Numbered from the stretch's first letter, positions 12,312-23,853 are shown. The stretch is DNA of 64,000 nucleotides from QQUJ01 sp050287605 (GCA_050287605.1 JBNKCG010000018.1:110744-174743); one strand, 5' to 3'. Translations and numbers: made by a program. The notes: generated by a model not told the origin, from the sequence alone.

Positions 12312-13823
12312 TTACAGCTTCGACACCATGATGTACTTGAGGAGATTTTCCACCGTCGCATGCAGCACCTCGGTGAGCGGCTGCGGCCAGACGCCCAACA
12401 CCAGCACGGCAACCGCCAGCGATGCCAGAATTGCGAACTCGCGGCGGTTGATGTCCTGCAGCGCGGCCACCTGCTCGTTGCCCACCGGGCCGAACACCAC
12501 CCGCTTCACCAGCCACAGGGTGTAGGCAGCGCCCAGGATCAGGGTGGTGGCGGCGAGAAACGCCAGCCACAGACTGGCCTGGAAACTGCTCAGGATGACC
12601 ATGAACTCGCCCACGAATCCCGAGGTCCCCGGCAAACCCGAGTTGGCCAGAGCGAACAGCACCATGAAGCCAGCGAACAGCGGCATGGTGTGCACCACGC
12701 CGCCGTAGGCGGCGATTTCGCGACTGTGCACGCGGTCGTACATGACACCGACGCAGAGGAACATTGCGCCCGATATGAAACCGTGGGAGATCATCTGCAC
12801 CATGCCGCCTTCGATGCCCATGATGACGGCGTCGACGCTGCCGGATGCCGCCACGATGCGGTAGGCGATGAAGAAACCCAGGGTGACGAATCCCATGTGC
12901 GCAATGGATGAGTAGGCGATCAGCTTCTTCATATCGTGCTGCACCAGCGCCACGAAACCGATGTAGACCACCGCGATCAGCGACAACGCGATGATCAGCC
13001 AATCGAGCGAGTGGCTGGCATCGGGGGCAATGGGCATGGCAAAGCGCAGAAAACCGTACCCGCCCAGCTTGAGCAGAATGGCCGCCAGAATCACCGAACC
13101 GCCGGTGGGCGCCTCCACGTGGGCATCCGGCAACCAAGTGTGTACCGGCCACATGGGCACCTTGACGCCGAAGGCGAGCAAAAACGCCAGGAAGATCAGC
13201 ACTTGCGCGGTCAGCCCCAGCGGCAGCTGATAGAAATCCACCAGTGCGAAACTGCCGGTCTTGGTGTACATGTAGATCAGCGAGACCAACATGAACACCG
13301 AACCGAGGAAGGTGTAGAGGAAGAACTTGATGGTCGCGTAGACCCGCCGTGGTCCGCCCCAGATACCGATGATCAGGTACATGGGGATCAGCATCGCCTC
13401 CCAGAAGACGTAGAAGAGCATCGCATCCAAAGCGCTGAAGACGCCGATGAGAATGCCCTCCATGATCAGGAAGGCCGCCATGTAGAGGTTGGGCCGGTCG
13501 GTGATCACCTCCCACGCCGACACCACCACCAGCAGTGTCGTGAACGTCGTCAGCAGAATCAGCGGCATGGAAATGCCGTCGATACCCAGATGGTAGTTGA
13601 TGGCGAAAGTCTCGATCCACGGTGCCAACTCCTGGAACTGCATGTCGGCCGTAGTGCGATCGAAACCGCTCCACAGCGGCAGGCTCAGCACGAAAGTGGC
13701 AGCGGCCACGACCAGCGCGGTCATCTTCGCCTGCTGGCCTTTGTCGCCCAGGAAAGCCGTGACGAGTCCGCCCGCGATAGGCAGCCAGATAAGCAGACTC
13801 AGCAGTGGAAACTCCGAATTCAT
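12312..13823 (-). CDS. nuoM: NADH-quinone oxidoreductase subunit M
   Basis: Antiporter-like proton-pumping subunit in the membrane arm, 503 residues and about 14 transmembrane helices. The conserved lysine- and histidine-containing segments FGVKVPMWPVHTWLPDAHVE and KKLIAYSSIAHMGFVTLG are intact. Separated from nuoL by 26 bases and from nuoN by 63. Confidence 0.98.
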   Translation of the reverse strand: MNSEFPLLSLLIWLPIAGGLVTAFLGDKGQQAKMTALVVAAATFVLSLPLWSGFDRTTADMQFQELAPWIETFAINYHLGIDGISMPLILLTTFTTLLVVVSAWEVITDRPNLYMAAFLIMEGILIGVFSALDAMLFYVFWEAMLIPMYLIIGIWGGPRRVYATIKFFLYTFLGSVFMLVSLIYMYTKTGSFALVDFYQLPLGLTAQVLIFLAFLLAFGVKVPMWPVHTWLPDAHVEAPTGGSVILAAILLKLGGYGFLRFAMPIAPDASHSLDWLIIALSLIAVVYIGFVALVQHDMKKLIAYSSIAHMGFVTLGFFIAYRIVAASGSVDAVIMGIEGGMVQMISHGFISGAMFLCVGVMYDRVHSREIAAYGGVVHTMPLFAGFMVLFALANSGLPGTSGFVGEFMVILSSFQASLWLAFLAATTLILGAAYTLWLVKRVVFGPVGNEQVAALQDINRREFAILASLAVAVLVLGVWPQPLTEVLHATVENLLKYIMVSKL

Positions 13824-13849
13824 TTGCGACTTCCCCTAGACCCTTACCT

Positions 13850-15835
13850 TCAGCGGATGACGAACAAGGTGAGCAGCACCAGCAGACCGATGATCATCGC
13901 GAACGCATAGTGGTAGAGATAACCCGACTGCACCTGACGCACCACCCCCGACACCCAACCGATGGCCCGCGCCGAACCGTTCACCAGCACCCCGTCGATC
14001 AGCGTCTGGTCGCCCATGCGCCACAGCAGGTTGCCCATCCCGCGCCCGCCGCGCGCCAGTACCTTTTCGTTGAAATCGTCAAACCCGTATTTGTTGACCA
14101 GGATCTCGTAAACCAGCGAGAAGCGCCGCTGCAGCATGGCCGGAATATCGGGACGCTTCATATAGAAGAACCACGCGACGAAGACACCCGCGGCCGCCAA
14201 CCAGAACGGCGCGCTGGTAAAGGCATGCAGCGCCATGGCGCTCCAGCCGTGAAACTCCTCGCCCAGCACTGTCATCGCTTCGTGTCCGGTACCAACGCTG
14301 ATGGCCGTGCCGAAATAGCCCCCCACCAGCAGCGGCTTCACTGTCAGCGCACCGATGAGCAGCGACGGGATGGCAAGCAGGATCAATGGAACCGTCACCA
14401 CCCAGGGCGTCTCGTGCAGATGCTCGCGGGTGTGCTCGTCCATACGCTCCTTGCCCCAGAAGGTGAGGAAGTACATGCGGAAACTGTAGAGCGCGGTGAC
14501 GAACACGCCCGAGAGCACCGCCCAGTAAGCGAGATGCGAACCCGCGATATTCGAAGCGTGCACCGCCTCGATGATGGAGTCCTTGGAGTAAAAACCGGAG
14601 AAGAACGGAGTTCCGATCAGTGCCAGTGAACCGACCAGCGAAGTCCAGTGGGTGATGGGCATGTACTTGCGCAGTCCGCCCATCTTGCGCATATCCTGCT
14701 CGTGGTGCATGGCGATGATGACCGAACCGGCACCCAGGAACAGCAGCGCCTTGAAGAAGGCGTGGGTCATCAGATGGAAGATTGCCACCGAGTAGGCCGA
14801 GGCGCCCAGCGCCACCGTCATGTAGCCGAGCTGCGAGAGCGTCGAATAGGCCACCACCCGCTTGATGTCGTTCTGCACCAAGCCCAGCAGCCCCATGAAG
14901 AACGCCGTCAGCGAACCGATCACCAGTACGAAACTGAGCGCGGTGTCGGACAGCTCGAACAGCGGCGACATGCGCGCCACCATGAAGATGCCGGCCGTGA
15001 CCATCGTGGCGGCGTGAATCAATGCGGAGATGGGCGTCGGGCCCTCCATGGAATCCGGCAGCCACACGTGCAGCGGCACCTGCGCCGATTTGCCCATGGC
15101 GCCGATGAACAGCAGGATGCAGATCAGCGACATCACCGACCACTCCTGACTGCCGATCACCTGCACCGTCGCCTCGCGCAGCTCGGGGGCCGCGGCGAAC
15201 ACCTGCGCATAGTCGAGGGTGTTGAAGTAGAGCAGCACGGCGGCAATGCCCAGCAGAAACCCGAAGTCACCCACGCGGTTGACCAGAAACGCCTTGAGGT
15301 TGGCGAACACCGCCGAAGGGCGCACCGCCCAGAAACCGATCAGCAGGTAGGAAACCACGCCCACCGCTTCCCAGCCGAAGAACAGCTGCATGAAGTTGTT
15401 GGACATCACCAGCATCAGCATCGAGAAGGTGAACAGCGAGATGTAGCTGAAGAAGCGCTGATAGCTGTTGCGCCCGGCGCGGCTGGACTCCGGCCAGTTG
15501 TGCTCATCGTCGGCCATGTAACCAATGGTGTAGATGTGCACCATGAACGACACAAAGGTCACCACGCACATCATCAGCACCGTCAACCGATCGATGAGGA
15601 AACCCACTGCAAAGGTGTAGTCGCCGCTGGTCAGCCACGTGTACACCGGACCGTTAAAGGTGTTGCCGTCGACGACCACGTCCTTCAACACCAGCAGCGA
15701 CAGAAGAAACGATATCCCGACACCGGCACTGGTGACCCAGTGCGCGCCGGCGCGGCCGATACGTCCGCCAAACAGCCCGGCGATGATGGCCCCCGCCAGC
15801 GGAAGCAGGACGATTGCCAGATAGACCTTTTCCAT
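13850..15835 (-). CDS. nuoL: NADH-quinone oxidoreductase subunit L
   Basis: Most distal antiporter-like subunit of complex I, 661 residues. The core motifs MGKSAQVPLHVWLPDSMEGP and KRVVAYSTLSQLGYMTVA are present. The extra C-terminal part matches the long lateral helix of NuoL that runs along the membrane arm and ends in a last hydrophobic segment (YAFAMIIGLLVLLTLFVI). Starts four bases after nuoK. Confidence 0.98.
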   Translation of the reverse strand: MEKVYLAIVLLPLAGAIIAGLFGGRIGRAGAHWVTSAGVGISFLLSLLVLKDVVVDGNTFNGPVYTWLTSGDYTFAVGFLIDRLTVLMMCVVTFVSFMVHIYTIGYMADDEHNWPESSRAGRNSYQRFFSYISLFTFSMLMLVMSNNFMQLFFGWEAVGVVSYLLIGFWAVRPSAVFANLKAFLVNRVGDFGFLLGIAAVLLYFNTLDYAQVFAAAPELREATVQVIGSQEWSVMSLICILLFIGAMGKSAQVPLHVWLPDSMEGPTPISALIHAATMVTAGIFMVARMSPLFELSDTALSFVLVIGSLTAFFMGLLGLVQNDIKRVVAYSTLSQLGYMTVALGASAYSVAIFHLMTHAFFKALLFLGAGSVIIAMHHEQDMRKMGGLRKYMPITHWTSLVGSLALIGTPFFSGFYSKDSIIEAVHASNIAGSHLAYWAVLSGVFVTALYSFRMYFLTFWGKERMDEHTREHLHETPWVVTVPLILLAIPSLLIGALTVKPLLVGGYFGTAISVGTGHEAMTVLGEEFHGWSAMALHAFTSAPFWLAAAGVFVAWFFYMKRPDIPAMLQRRFSLVYEILVNKYGFDDFNEKVLARGGRGMGNLLWRMGDQTLIDGVLVNGSARAIGWVSGVVRQVQSGYLYHYAFAMIIGLLVLLTLFVIR

Positions 15836-15839
15836 CGCC

Positions 15840-16145
15840 TCAGCCCTTCATCGTATCCAGATCGTTCACGTTGATGGTGTGGCGGTTGCGGAACAACACC
15901 ACCAGTATCGCCAGCCCGATAGCCGCTTCGGCCGCCGCGACGGTGAGGATGAAAAAGACGAACACCTGCCCGCCCAGATCACCCAGGTAATGGGAAAACG
16001 CGATGAAGTTCATATTGACCGCCAGCAACATCAGCTCGATGGCCATCAGCAGAATCAGCACGTTCTTGCGATTGAGGAATATCCCCGCCACGCTGAGCGC
16101 AAACAGAATCGCGCTCACGGTGAGATAGTCTGACAATTCAATCAT
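15840..16145 (-). CDS. nuoK: NADH-quinone oxidoreductase subunit K
   Basis: Small three-helix membrane subunit, 101 residues, the standard length. The two membrane-buried glutamates needed for proton transfer in E. coli NuoK correspond to Glu37 (LLMAIELML) and Glu73 (VAAAEAAIG). Lies between nuoJ and nuoL. Confidence 0.98.
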   Translation of the reverse strand: MIELSDYLTVSAILFALSVAGIFLNRKNVLILLMAIELMLLAVNMNFIAFSHYLGDLGGQVFVFFILTVAAAEAAIGLAILVVLFRNRHTINVNDLDTMKG

Positions 16146-16225
16146 CGCTTTTCCCCAGGCCGTGCCTCATGGCGCGGCAACACTGTTCGTTACTGTTATT
16201 CACCCCGCCCGCTGCGGGCGAGTCG

Positions 16226-16831
16226 TCATCCCTTTTTTTCGGTGCTCATCTTGACCAAGCGGATGCGATCGGCGCGCCGCACCGCGATCTGCTCGGTCGG
16301 ATTCTGATGCCGGGTGCCGGGCCGCCGCCGCAAGGTAAGGACGATGGCCGCCACGATGGCAATCAGCAGGATGACCGAAGCGATCTCGAAGGGGTAGAAA
16401 TAGTCGGTGTACAGGATCATGCCCAGTTCGCGGGTGTTGCTGTAATCGGCACCGTGCGGCACGGGCGCGGGCATGTGTACGCCGTCGAAATAGCGCCTGC
16501 CCACCACCAGCATCATTTCGATGACCATGATCACCGCGACGCCCAAGCCTACCGGCAGATAGCGTATAAACCCCTCGCGCAGTTGGTCGATGTTGATGTC
16601 GAGCATCATCACCACGAACAGGAACAGCACCATCACCGCACCGACGTAGACCAACACCAGGGTGATGGCCAGGAATTCGGCTTCCGCCAGCAGCCACAGG
16701 GCCGACGTGGTCACGAAACACAACACCAGGAACAGCGCAGCGTGGACCGGATTGCGTGCAGTGATGACCCGGAAGGCGGCGAAGACCAGGATCGCGGCAA
16801 AGAAGTAGAAGATGCCCTGTTCTAGCGTCAT
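16226..16831 (-). CDS. nuoJ: NADH-quinone oxidoreductase subunit J
   Basis: Membrane subunit of complex I, 201 residues with five predicted helices. The conserved third helix with AEFLAITLVLVYVGAVMVLF is clear. An 80-base gap separates it from nuoK, longer than most spacings in this operon, with no obvious signal in it. Confidence 0.97.
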   Translation of the reverse strand: MTLEQGIFYFFAAILVFAAFRVITARNPVHAALFLVLCFVTTSALWLLAEAEFLAITLVLVYVGAVMVLFLFVVMMLDINIDQLREGFIRYLPVGLGVAVIMVIEMMLVVGRRYFDGVHMPAPVPHGADYSNTRELGMILYTDYFYPFEIASVILLIAIVAAIVLTLRRRPGTRHQNPTEQIAVRRADRIRLVKMSTEKKG

Positions 16832-16876
16832 GGGATGGTCAGCTCTCGTTCGTCATTTCGCGTCGTCGGACGGCAC

Positions 16877-17365
16877 TCAGCGGTACGGCGCGTCCGCCGC
16901 CTTGCGTTGGGCGATCTCCGGCTCGTACCGATCGCCAATCGCCAACAGCTTCTCTTTGGTCATCACCTGCTCGCCGCGGTTTTCGAAGTGATATTCGAAG
17001 ATATGGGTCTCGACGATGGCGTCCACCGGGCAGGCCTCTTCGCAATAGCCGCAGAAAATGCACTTGAACAGGTCGATATCGTAGCGCGTGGTGCGACGCT
17101 GGCCGTCCTCGCGCGGTTCGGCTTCAATGGTGATTGCCAGCGCCGGGCACACCGCCTCGCACAGCTTGCAGGCGATGCAGCGCTCTTCGCCGTTGGCGTA
17201 ACGGCGCAGCGCATGGATTCCACGAAAACGTGGCGAAGCCGGCGTCTTCTCCTCGGGATACTGAATGGTGATCTTGCGACTGAACAGGTGCTTGCCGGTC
17301 AGTCGCAACCCCAGTATCAGTTCCCACAGGAACAGGCTTCGGATGTAGTTGGTCACACTCTTCAT
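16877..17365 (-). CDS. nuoI: NADH-quinone oxidoreductase subunit I
   Basis: Peripheral-arm ferredoxin-like subunit, 162 residues, carrying clusters N6a and N6b. Both C-x2-C-x2-C-x3-CP motifs are complete: CIACKLCEAVCP and CIFCGYCEEACP. The amphipathic N-terminus anchors it at the membrane junction. Eleven bases downstream of nuoH. Confidence 0.98.
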   Translation of the reverse strand: MKSVTNYIRSLFLWELILGLRLTGKHLFSRKITIQYPEEKTPASPRFRGIHALRRYANGEERCIACKLCEAVCPALAITIEAEPREDGQRRTTRYDIDLFKCIFCGYCEEACPVDAIVETHIFEYHFENRGEQVMTKEKLLAIGDRYEPEIAQRKAADAPYR

Positions 17366-17375
17366 GGCCGGTACC

Positions 17376-18404
17376 TCAATCGAACCACGGCGGCATATGG
17401 GCGACTACGCCCAAACCAACCAGCAGCAGCCAGACGATAGTGATGGGGATGAACACCTTCCAGCCCAGGCGCATGATCTGGTCGTAGCGATAACGCGGGA
17501 AAGTGGCGCGGAACCAGAGATAGCAGAAGAGGAAGAAGGCGGTCTTGGCGCACAGCCAGAGGATGCCCGGCACCCACGCGAACAGCGGCTCCAGCAGCGG
17601 AATCCCTTCGAACGGCGACAGCCAGCCACCGAGGAAGAACACCGACGCCAGCACCGAGATCAGGATCATCGCCGCATACTCGGCGAGGAAGAAGACGGCG
17701 AACGCCATGCCGGCGTACTCTACGTGGAAACCGGCGACGATCTCCGACTCGCCCTCGGCGACGTCGAAAGGCGCGCGATTGGTCTCGGCGACACCCGACA
17801 CGAAGTAGATGACGAACAGCGGCAACAACGGCAGCCAGAACCAGTGCAGTATGCTGCCCTGCTGGGCGCGCACGATATCGCTCAGATTGAGGCTCTGCGC
17901 CGCCAGCAGCACGCCCACCACCGCAAAGCCCATGGCGATCTCGTAAGCTACCATCTGCGCACCGGAGCGCATGGCGCCGAGCAGCGCGTACTTGGAGTTG
18001 GAAGACCACCCGGCCACCAGCACGCCGTACGCCTCCAGCGAGGTGAGTGCCAGGATGAACAACAGCCCGGCGTCGATATCGGCCAGTACCCAGCCCTCGT
18101 CGAACGGGATCACCGCCCACGCCGCCAACACCGGTGTGATCGACAGGATGGGCGCCAGCACGAAGAGCCAGCGGTTGGCCTGCGCCGGGAGGATGATCTC
18201 TTTGAACACCAACTTGAAGGCATCGGCGATGGGCTGCAGCCAGCCGCGCGGTCCGACGCGGTTGGGCCCGATGCGGATCTGCATATAGCCGATGATCTTG
18301 CGCTCGGCGAAGGTGAGGTAAGCCACCGCCCCCATCAACGGCAAGACGATGACCAGGATCTTCGCCAGCGTGATGATCAGATACATGATGTCGGAATAAT
18401 CCAC
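17376..18404 (-). CDS. nuoH: NADH-quinone oxidoreductase subunit H
   Basis: Membrane subunit forming much of the quinone chamber, about 342 residues with eight helices. The motifs FAERKIIGYMQIRIGPNRVG and AETNRAPFDVAEGESE are typical. I place the start at the GTG at 18404, which has a GGGGG ribosome site eight bases upstream and clears the nuoG stop by 14 bases. The ATG at 18386 has no ribosome site, and the upstream frame to 18497 overlaps nuoG. Confidence 0.97.
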   Translation of the reverse strand: MDYSDIMYLIITLAKILVIVLPLMGAVAYLTFAERKIIGYMQIRIGPNRVGPRGWLQPIADAFKLVFKEIILPAQANRWLFVLAPILSITPVLAAWAVIPFDEGWVLADIDAGLLFILALTSLEAYGVLVAGWSSNSKYALLGAMRSGAQMVAYEIAMGFAVVGVLLAAQSLNLSDIVRAQQGSILHWFWLPLLPLFVIYFVSGVAETNRAPFDVAEGESEIVAGFHVEYAGMAFAVFFLAEYAAMILISVLASVFFLGGWLSPFEGIPLLEPLFAWVPGILWLCAKTAFFLFCYLWFRATFPRYRYDQIMRLGWKVFIPITIVWLLLVGLGVVAHMPPWFD

Positions 18405-18418
18405 GCGATCCCCCGGTC

Positions 18419-20782
18419 CTATCCGATCTTGTTCAGTTCTATCGGCCCCATGGCCGGACCCAGCCCCGCGGTCTCCGCCAGGCCCGAGGCGAGCCACACC
18501 GCGCCGTCCGGCACGCGGACATCAATGCGCAGCGGCAGTACCACCTGCGCCCCACCCTGCACCGCCGCGGCCTGCCCGCCGTCCTCCAGACCCAGACGCT
18601 GCGCCAGATCCGGGGAGACGGCGATGAACGCACGGTCGGCATCGCCCGTCGCCTGCAGCGCCGGGGCACGGCGTACCAGCGCATCCACCGCGTAGATAGG
18701 CACGTCGCCGACGCGCTGCAACGCACCGTTGGAAGAACTGCGAGGTGCCGGAATTGCGGTGATCTGCACCGCGTTCGGCGCCGCCGATGCGGTATCGCGC
18801 AGCTCGGTCAACACCTCCAAGCTGCTGGCGTAGTCGAAGCCCGGCACCTTCATCAGGTTGGCCAGCACGCGCAACACCTTCCACGCAGGGCGGCTCTCCC
18901 CCGGCGGGTTGGCGGCGCCTTGGAAGCTCTGCCAATCGCCCTGGGCATTGACGTAGGTACCCGAGGTCTCCGCGAACAGCGCAATGGGCAGCATCACGTG
19001 AGCGACCCGCTCCAACACCGCCGAGCGGTAGGCGCTCAACGCCACCACGCTTTCGGCCTGTTCCAGTGCCGCGACGGCGCGGCGCGAATCGGCGCAGTCA
19101 CGATCCGGCTCGACCCCCAGCAACAGGTAACCGCGGCACGCTTCGGCGATCATGGCCGCGGCATTGCGACCGCCAGCGACCGTCGTGCCGCCCGCCGTGC
19201 GGTGCGGCACCGCGCCGGCGATCCAAGCCCCCGTGCTGTTGCCGGCCTCGGGAAGAGAACCCAGCTTGGCGCCCGTGGCTTGGGCAATCCATGCGGCCAA
19301 CGCGCGCACGGTCGCCGCATCCGGATGAGCCGTCGCCAGATTGCCCACCAGCACCGTGGCGCGCTCCGCGCTGTTCAGCGCAGCCGCGATGGCGCGGTGG
19401 CTATCGTTCACGGTCACCCCTGCGAGAGCGACATCCAATCCCTGCGGCAACACCGCACCGGACAGCTCGCCGGCGGCCTGTGCGATGGCGGCGATCTGCC
19501 CCACCAGTTGCGCCGGGGCGGCAATGCACTTGCCGGCGACATCGAAATGGAAGTCGAAATCCACCGGGTTGGCCACGTAGACCGCCGCACCGTAGAGCAC
19601 GGCCTTACGCAGCCGATGTGCGGCGATAGGCTGCTCCTTGCGGATGTTGCTGCCCACCAGCAACACGCTCTCCTGCTCCTCCAGTTCCGCCAGGGTGAGT
19701 CCCAAGGCAGGATGGAGCGGGGCCTGCGCATCGTCGCGAAAATCAACTTGGCGAAGGCGATGATCGATGTTGTCGCAGCCAACGGCGCGCGCCAGTTTCT
19801 GTGCCAGGTAGAGCTCTTCCACCGTCGCCGTGGGGCTGAGCAACACCCCCAATTGGTCGCTTCCCGCGTCGGCTACGGCGCGCAGTTGCTTGGCCGCCGC
19901 CTCCAACGCCTCGTCCCAGCTCGCAGCGCGCCACGCGCCGTCCTGCTTGATCATGGGTTGGGTAAGCCGGTCGTCGCTATCCAGGCCCAGATAGCTGAAG
20001 CGGTCGCGGTCGGAGATCCAGCACTCGTTGATGGCCTCGTTCTCGCGCGGCACCACACGCATCACCTTGCTGCGCCGCGTGTGCAGATAGATGTTGGAGC
20101 CCAATCCATCGTGCGGCGCCACCCCGCTGTGTTGGGTGATCTCCCAGGCGCGCGCCTGGAAGCGAAACGGTTTGGAGGTGAGCGCACCCACCGGACAGAT
20201 GTCGACCACGTTGCCCGACATCTCCGAACTCACCGAGCGCTCGATATAGGTACCAATCGTCGTGTGTTCGCCGCGACCGGTGGCGCCCAGCTCGCGGATA
20301 CCCGCCACTTCGGCGCCGAAGCGCACGCAGCGGGTGCAGTGGATGCAGCGCGTCAGGTCGGTGGAGATCAGCGGACCGATGTTCTTGTCCTTCACCACTC
20401 GCTTGGCTTCGGTGTAGCGCGAGACGTCGCCGCCATACCCCATGGCAAGATCCTGCAGTTCGCATTCACCGCCCTGATCGCAGATCGGACAGTCGAGGGG
20501 ATGATTGATGAGCAGGAACTCCATCACCCCTTTTTGCGCGGCGATGGCCTTGGGCGAGTCGGTAAAGACCTTCATGCCCTCGGTAACCGGCGTGGCGCAG
20601 GCCGGCAGCGGCTTGGGAGCCTTCTCCACTTCCACCAGGCACATCCGGCAATTGGCCGCGATGGAGAGTTTCTTGTGGTAGCAGAAACGCGGGATGGCGA
20701 TACCCGCCTGATCGGCGGCTTCGATCACCATCGAGCCTTCGCGGGCCTCGACCTCGATGCCGTTGATCTCGACCTTTACCAT
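18419..20782 (-). CDS. nuoG: NADH-quinone oxidoreductase subunit G
   Basis: Large iron-sulfur subunit of the peripheral arm, 787 residues. The N-terminal 2Fe-2S ferredoxin domain (CYHKKLSIAANCRMC), the His-Cys3 region (HPLDCPICDQGGECELQ) for N5, and CIHCTRC with a later CPVGAL for N4 are present, followed by a molybdopterin-oxidoreductase-like domain. The extra N7 cluster motif of E. coli NuoG (C-x2-C-x3-C after the 4Fe-4S region) is absent: the equivalent stretch reads TQHSGVAPHDGLGSN. This is the shorter, N7-less form. Confidence 0.97.
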   Translation of the reverse strand: MVKVEINGIEVEAREGSMVIEAADQAGIAIPRFCYHKKLSIAANCRMCLVEVEKAPKPLPACATPVTEGMKVFTDSPKAIAAQKGVMEFLLINHPLDCPICDQGGECELQDLAMGYGGDVSRYTEAKRVVKDKNIGPLISTDLTRCIHCTRCVRFGAEVAGIRELGATGRGEHTTIGTYIERSVSSEMSGNVVDICPVGALTSKPFRFQARAWEITQHSGVAPHDGLGSNIYLHTRRSKVMRVVPRENEAINECWISDRDRFSYLGLDSDDRLTQPMIKQDGAWRAASWDEALEAAAKQLRAVADAGSDQLGVLLSPTATVEELYLAQKLARAVGCDNIDHRLRQVDFRDDAQAPLHPALGLTLAELEEQESVLLVGSNIRKEQPIAAHRLRKAVLYGAAVYVANPVDFDFHFDVAGKCIAAPAQLVGQIAAIAQAAGELSGAVLPQGLDVALAGVTVNDSHRAIAAALNSAERATVLVGNLATAHPDAATVRALAAWIAQATGAKLGSLPEAGNSTGAWIAGAVPHRTAGGTTVAGGRNAAAMIAEACRGYLLLGVEPDRDCADSRRAVAALEQAESVVALSAYRSAVLERVAHVMLPIALFAETSGTYVNAQGDWQSFQGAANPPGESRPAWKVLRVLANLMKVPGFDYASSLEVLTELRDTASAAPNAVQITAIPAPRSSSNGALQRVGDVPIYAVDALVRRAPALQATGDADRAFIAVSPDLAQRLGLEDGGQAAAVQGGAQVVLPLRIDVRVPDGAVWLASGLAETAGLGPAMGPIELNKIG

Positions 20783-20826
20783 GTTCCCAATTCCATCACT
20801 CAGTAACCGTTGATTGAACCGACCGC

Positions 20827-22101
<1,275 letters not shown>

Positions 22102-22105
22102 GCCG

Positions 22106-22603
22106 TTACTCCAGGCTGTCCAGGAAATCGTCGATCTTTTCGCGGGTCAGCGTCTCGTGATAGTCGTGCCCCACTTGCATGACCGGCGCGTTGACGCACG
22201 CGCCCAGACACTCCACCTCTTTCAGGGTGACCTTGCCGTCTTCGGTGGTCTCGCCCATCTTGACGCCGAGGCGCTGCTCCAGGTGTTCGACGATCTCCTC
22301 GGAACCGCGCAGCTGGCAGGAGATGTTGGTACAAACGCAGACCTTGGTCTTGCCCACCGGTTTGAGTTCGTACATCGAATAAAAGGTGGCCACCTCGTAG
22401 ACCGCGATGCTGGGCATCTGCAGATATTCGGCCACGGCATCCATCAGTTCGGTGCTCAACCAGCCGCCGTTTTGATCCTGCGCGACGCGCAACGCCGCCA
22501 TCACCGCCGATTGGCGCTGGTCGGCGGGATACTTGGCGATCCATTGGTCGATCTCGGCCAGCGACGCCGGCGTCAACAGTCCGATCTTGCTTTGGGAACT
22601 CAC
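22106..22603 (-). CDS. nuoE: NADH-quinone oxidoreductase subunit E
   Basis: 2Fe-2S (N1a) thioredoxin-fold subunit of the NADH module, 165 residues. Ligands fit C-x4-C (CTNISC) and C-x3-C (CLGAC). The start is the GTG at 22603, which overlaps the nuoD stop as GTGA and has GGAGAG upstream. An in-frame open stretch runs on into nuoD but codes for nothing recognisable. Confidence 0.96.
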   Translation of the reverse strand: MSSQSKIGLLTPASLAEIDQWIAKYPADQRQSAVMAALRVAQDQNGGWLSTELMDAVAEYLQMPSIAVYEVATFYSMYELKPVGKTKVCVCTNISCQLRGSEEIVEHLEQRLGVKMGETTEDGKVTLKEVECLGACVNAPVMQVGHDYHETLTREKIDDFLDSLE

Positions 22604-23853
22604 CGGTCGATCTCTCCAAACACGATATCCTGGGTACCGATCACCGCCACCACGTCGGCCAGCATGTGGCCCTGGACCATCTCGTTCATGGATGAAAGAT
22701 GCGCAAACCCGGGCGCGCGCGCCTTGACGCGGTAGGGCTTGTTGGCGCCGTCGGAGATGAGGTAGATGCCAAACTCGCCCTTGGGGTGTTCCACCGCCGC
22801 GTAGACTTCCCCTTCCGGCACGCAGTAACCCTCGGTAAACAGCTTGAAGTGGTGGATGAGAGACTCCATGTCCTCCTTCATCTCTTCGCGCGGCGGCGGC
22901 ACGATCTTGTGATCGTCGACGATCACCGGACCCGGGTTGGCGCGCAGCCAGTCGACGCACTGTTTGATGATGCGGTTGGACTGGCGCATCTCCTCGACGC
23001 GTACCAGGTAGCGATCGTAGCAATCACCGTTGACGCCCACCGGAATGTCGAACTCCACGCGATCGTAGACTTCATACGGTTGCTTTTTACGCAGATCCCA
23101 CTCCACACCCGAGCCGCGCAACATCGGGCCGGTGAAACCCAACTGCTTGGCCCGCTCGGGCGACACGGCGCCGATACCCACCGTGCGCTGCTTCCAGATG
23201 CGGTTTTCGGTCAGCAGTGTTTCGTATTCGTCCACACAGCCCGGGAAACGCTGGGTGAAGTCGTCGATGAAATCGAGCAGCGAACCCTGGCGGTTGGCGT
23301 TGAGCCGTTGCACATCCTTGTCGTTGTGCCACTTGGACGCGGCATAGTGCGGCATGCTGGCCGGCAGATCGCGGTAGACGCCGCCCGGGCGGTAATAGGC
23401 CGCATGCATGCGCGCCCCCGAGACCGCTTCGTAGCAATCCATGAGATCCTCACGCTCGCGGAAGGCGTACAGGAACATGGTCATCGCGCCCACGTCCAGG
23501 GCATGGGTGCCGATCCACATCAGGTGATTGAGGATGCGGGTGATCTCGTCGAACATCACGCGAATGTACTGGGCCCGCACCGGCACCTCGATACCCAGCA
23601 GCCGCTCGATGGCCATCACGTACGCATGTTCGTTGCTCAGCATTGACACGTAATCGAGGCGGTCCATATAAGGCACCGTCTGGTTGAACGGCTTGCTCTC
23701 GGCAAGCTTCTCCGTTCCGCGATGCAACAGCCCGACGTGCGGGTCGGCGCGCTGGATCACCTCGCCGTCCATCTCCAGCACCAGGCGCAACACGCCGTGG
23801 GCCGCCGGATGCTGGGGACCGAAGTTGATCGTGTAGTTGCGAATTTCAGCCAT
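22600..23853 (-). CDS. nuoD: NADH-quinone oxidoreductase subunit D
   Basis: 49-kDa-type subunit, 417 residues, lining the quinone site with NuoB. Typical sequence: NFGPQHPAAHGVLRL at the start, HRGTEKL, and a C-terminal DVVAVIGTQDIVFGEIDR. It is a separate gene from nuoC, unlike the fused nuoCD of enterobacteria. It overlaps nuoE by four bases. Confidence 0.98.
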   Translation of the reverse strand: MAEIRNYTINFGPQHPAAHGVLRLVLEMDGEVIQRADPHVGLLHRGTEKLAESKPFNQTVPYMDRLDYVSMLSNEHAYVMAIERLLGIEVPVRAQYIRVMFDEITRILNHLMWIGTHALDVGAMTMFLYAFREREDLMDCYEAVSGARMHAAYYRPGGVYRDLPASMPHYAASKWHNDKDVQRLNANRQGSLLDFIDDFTQRFPGCVDEYETLLTENRIWKQRTVGIGAVSPERAKQLGFTGPMLRGSGVEWDLRKKQPYEVYDRVEFDIPVGVNGDCYDRYLVRVEEMRQSNRIIKQCVDWLRANPGPVIVDDHKIVPPPREEMKEDMESLIHHFKLFTEGYCVPEGEVYAAVEHPKGEFGIYLISDGANKPYRVKARAPGFAHLSSMNEMVQGHMLADVVAVIGTQDIVFGEIDR

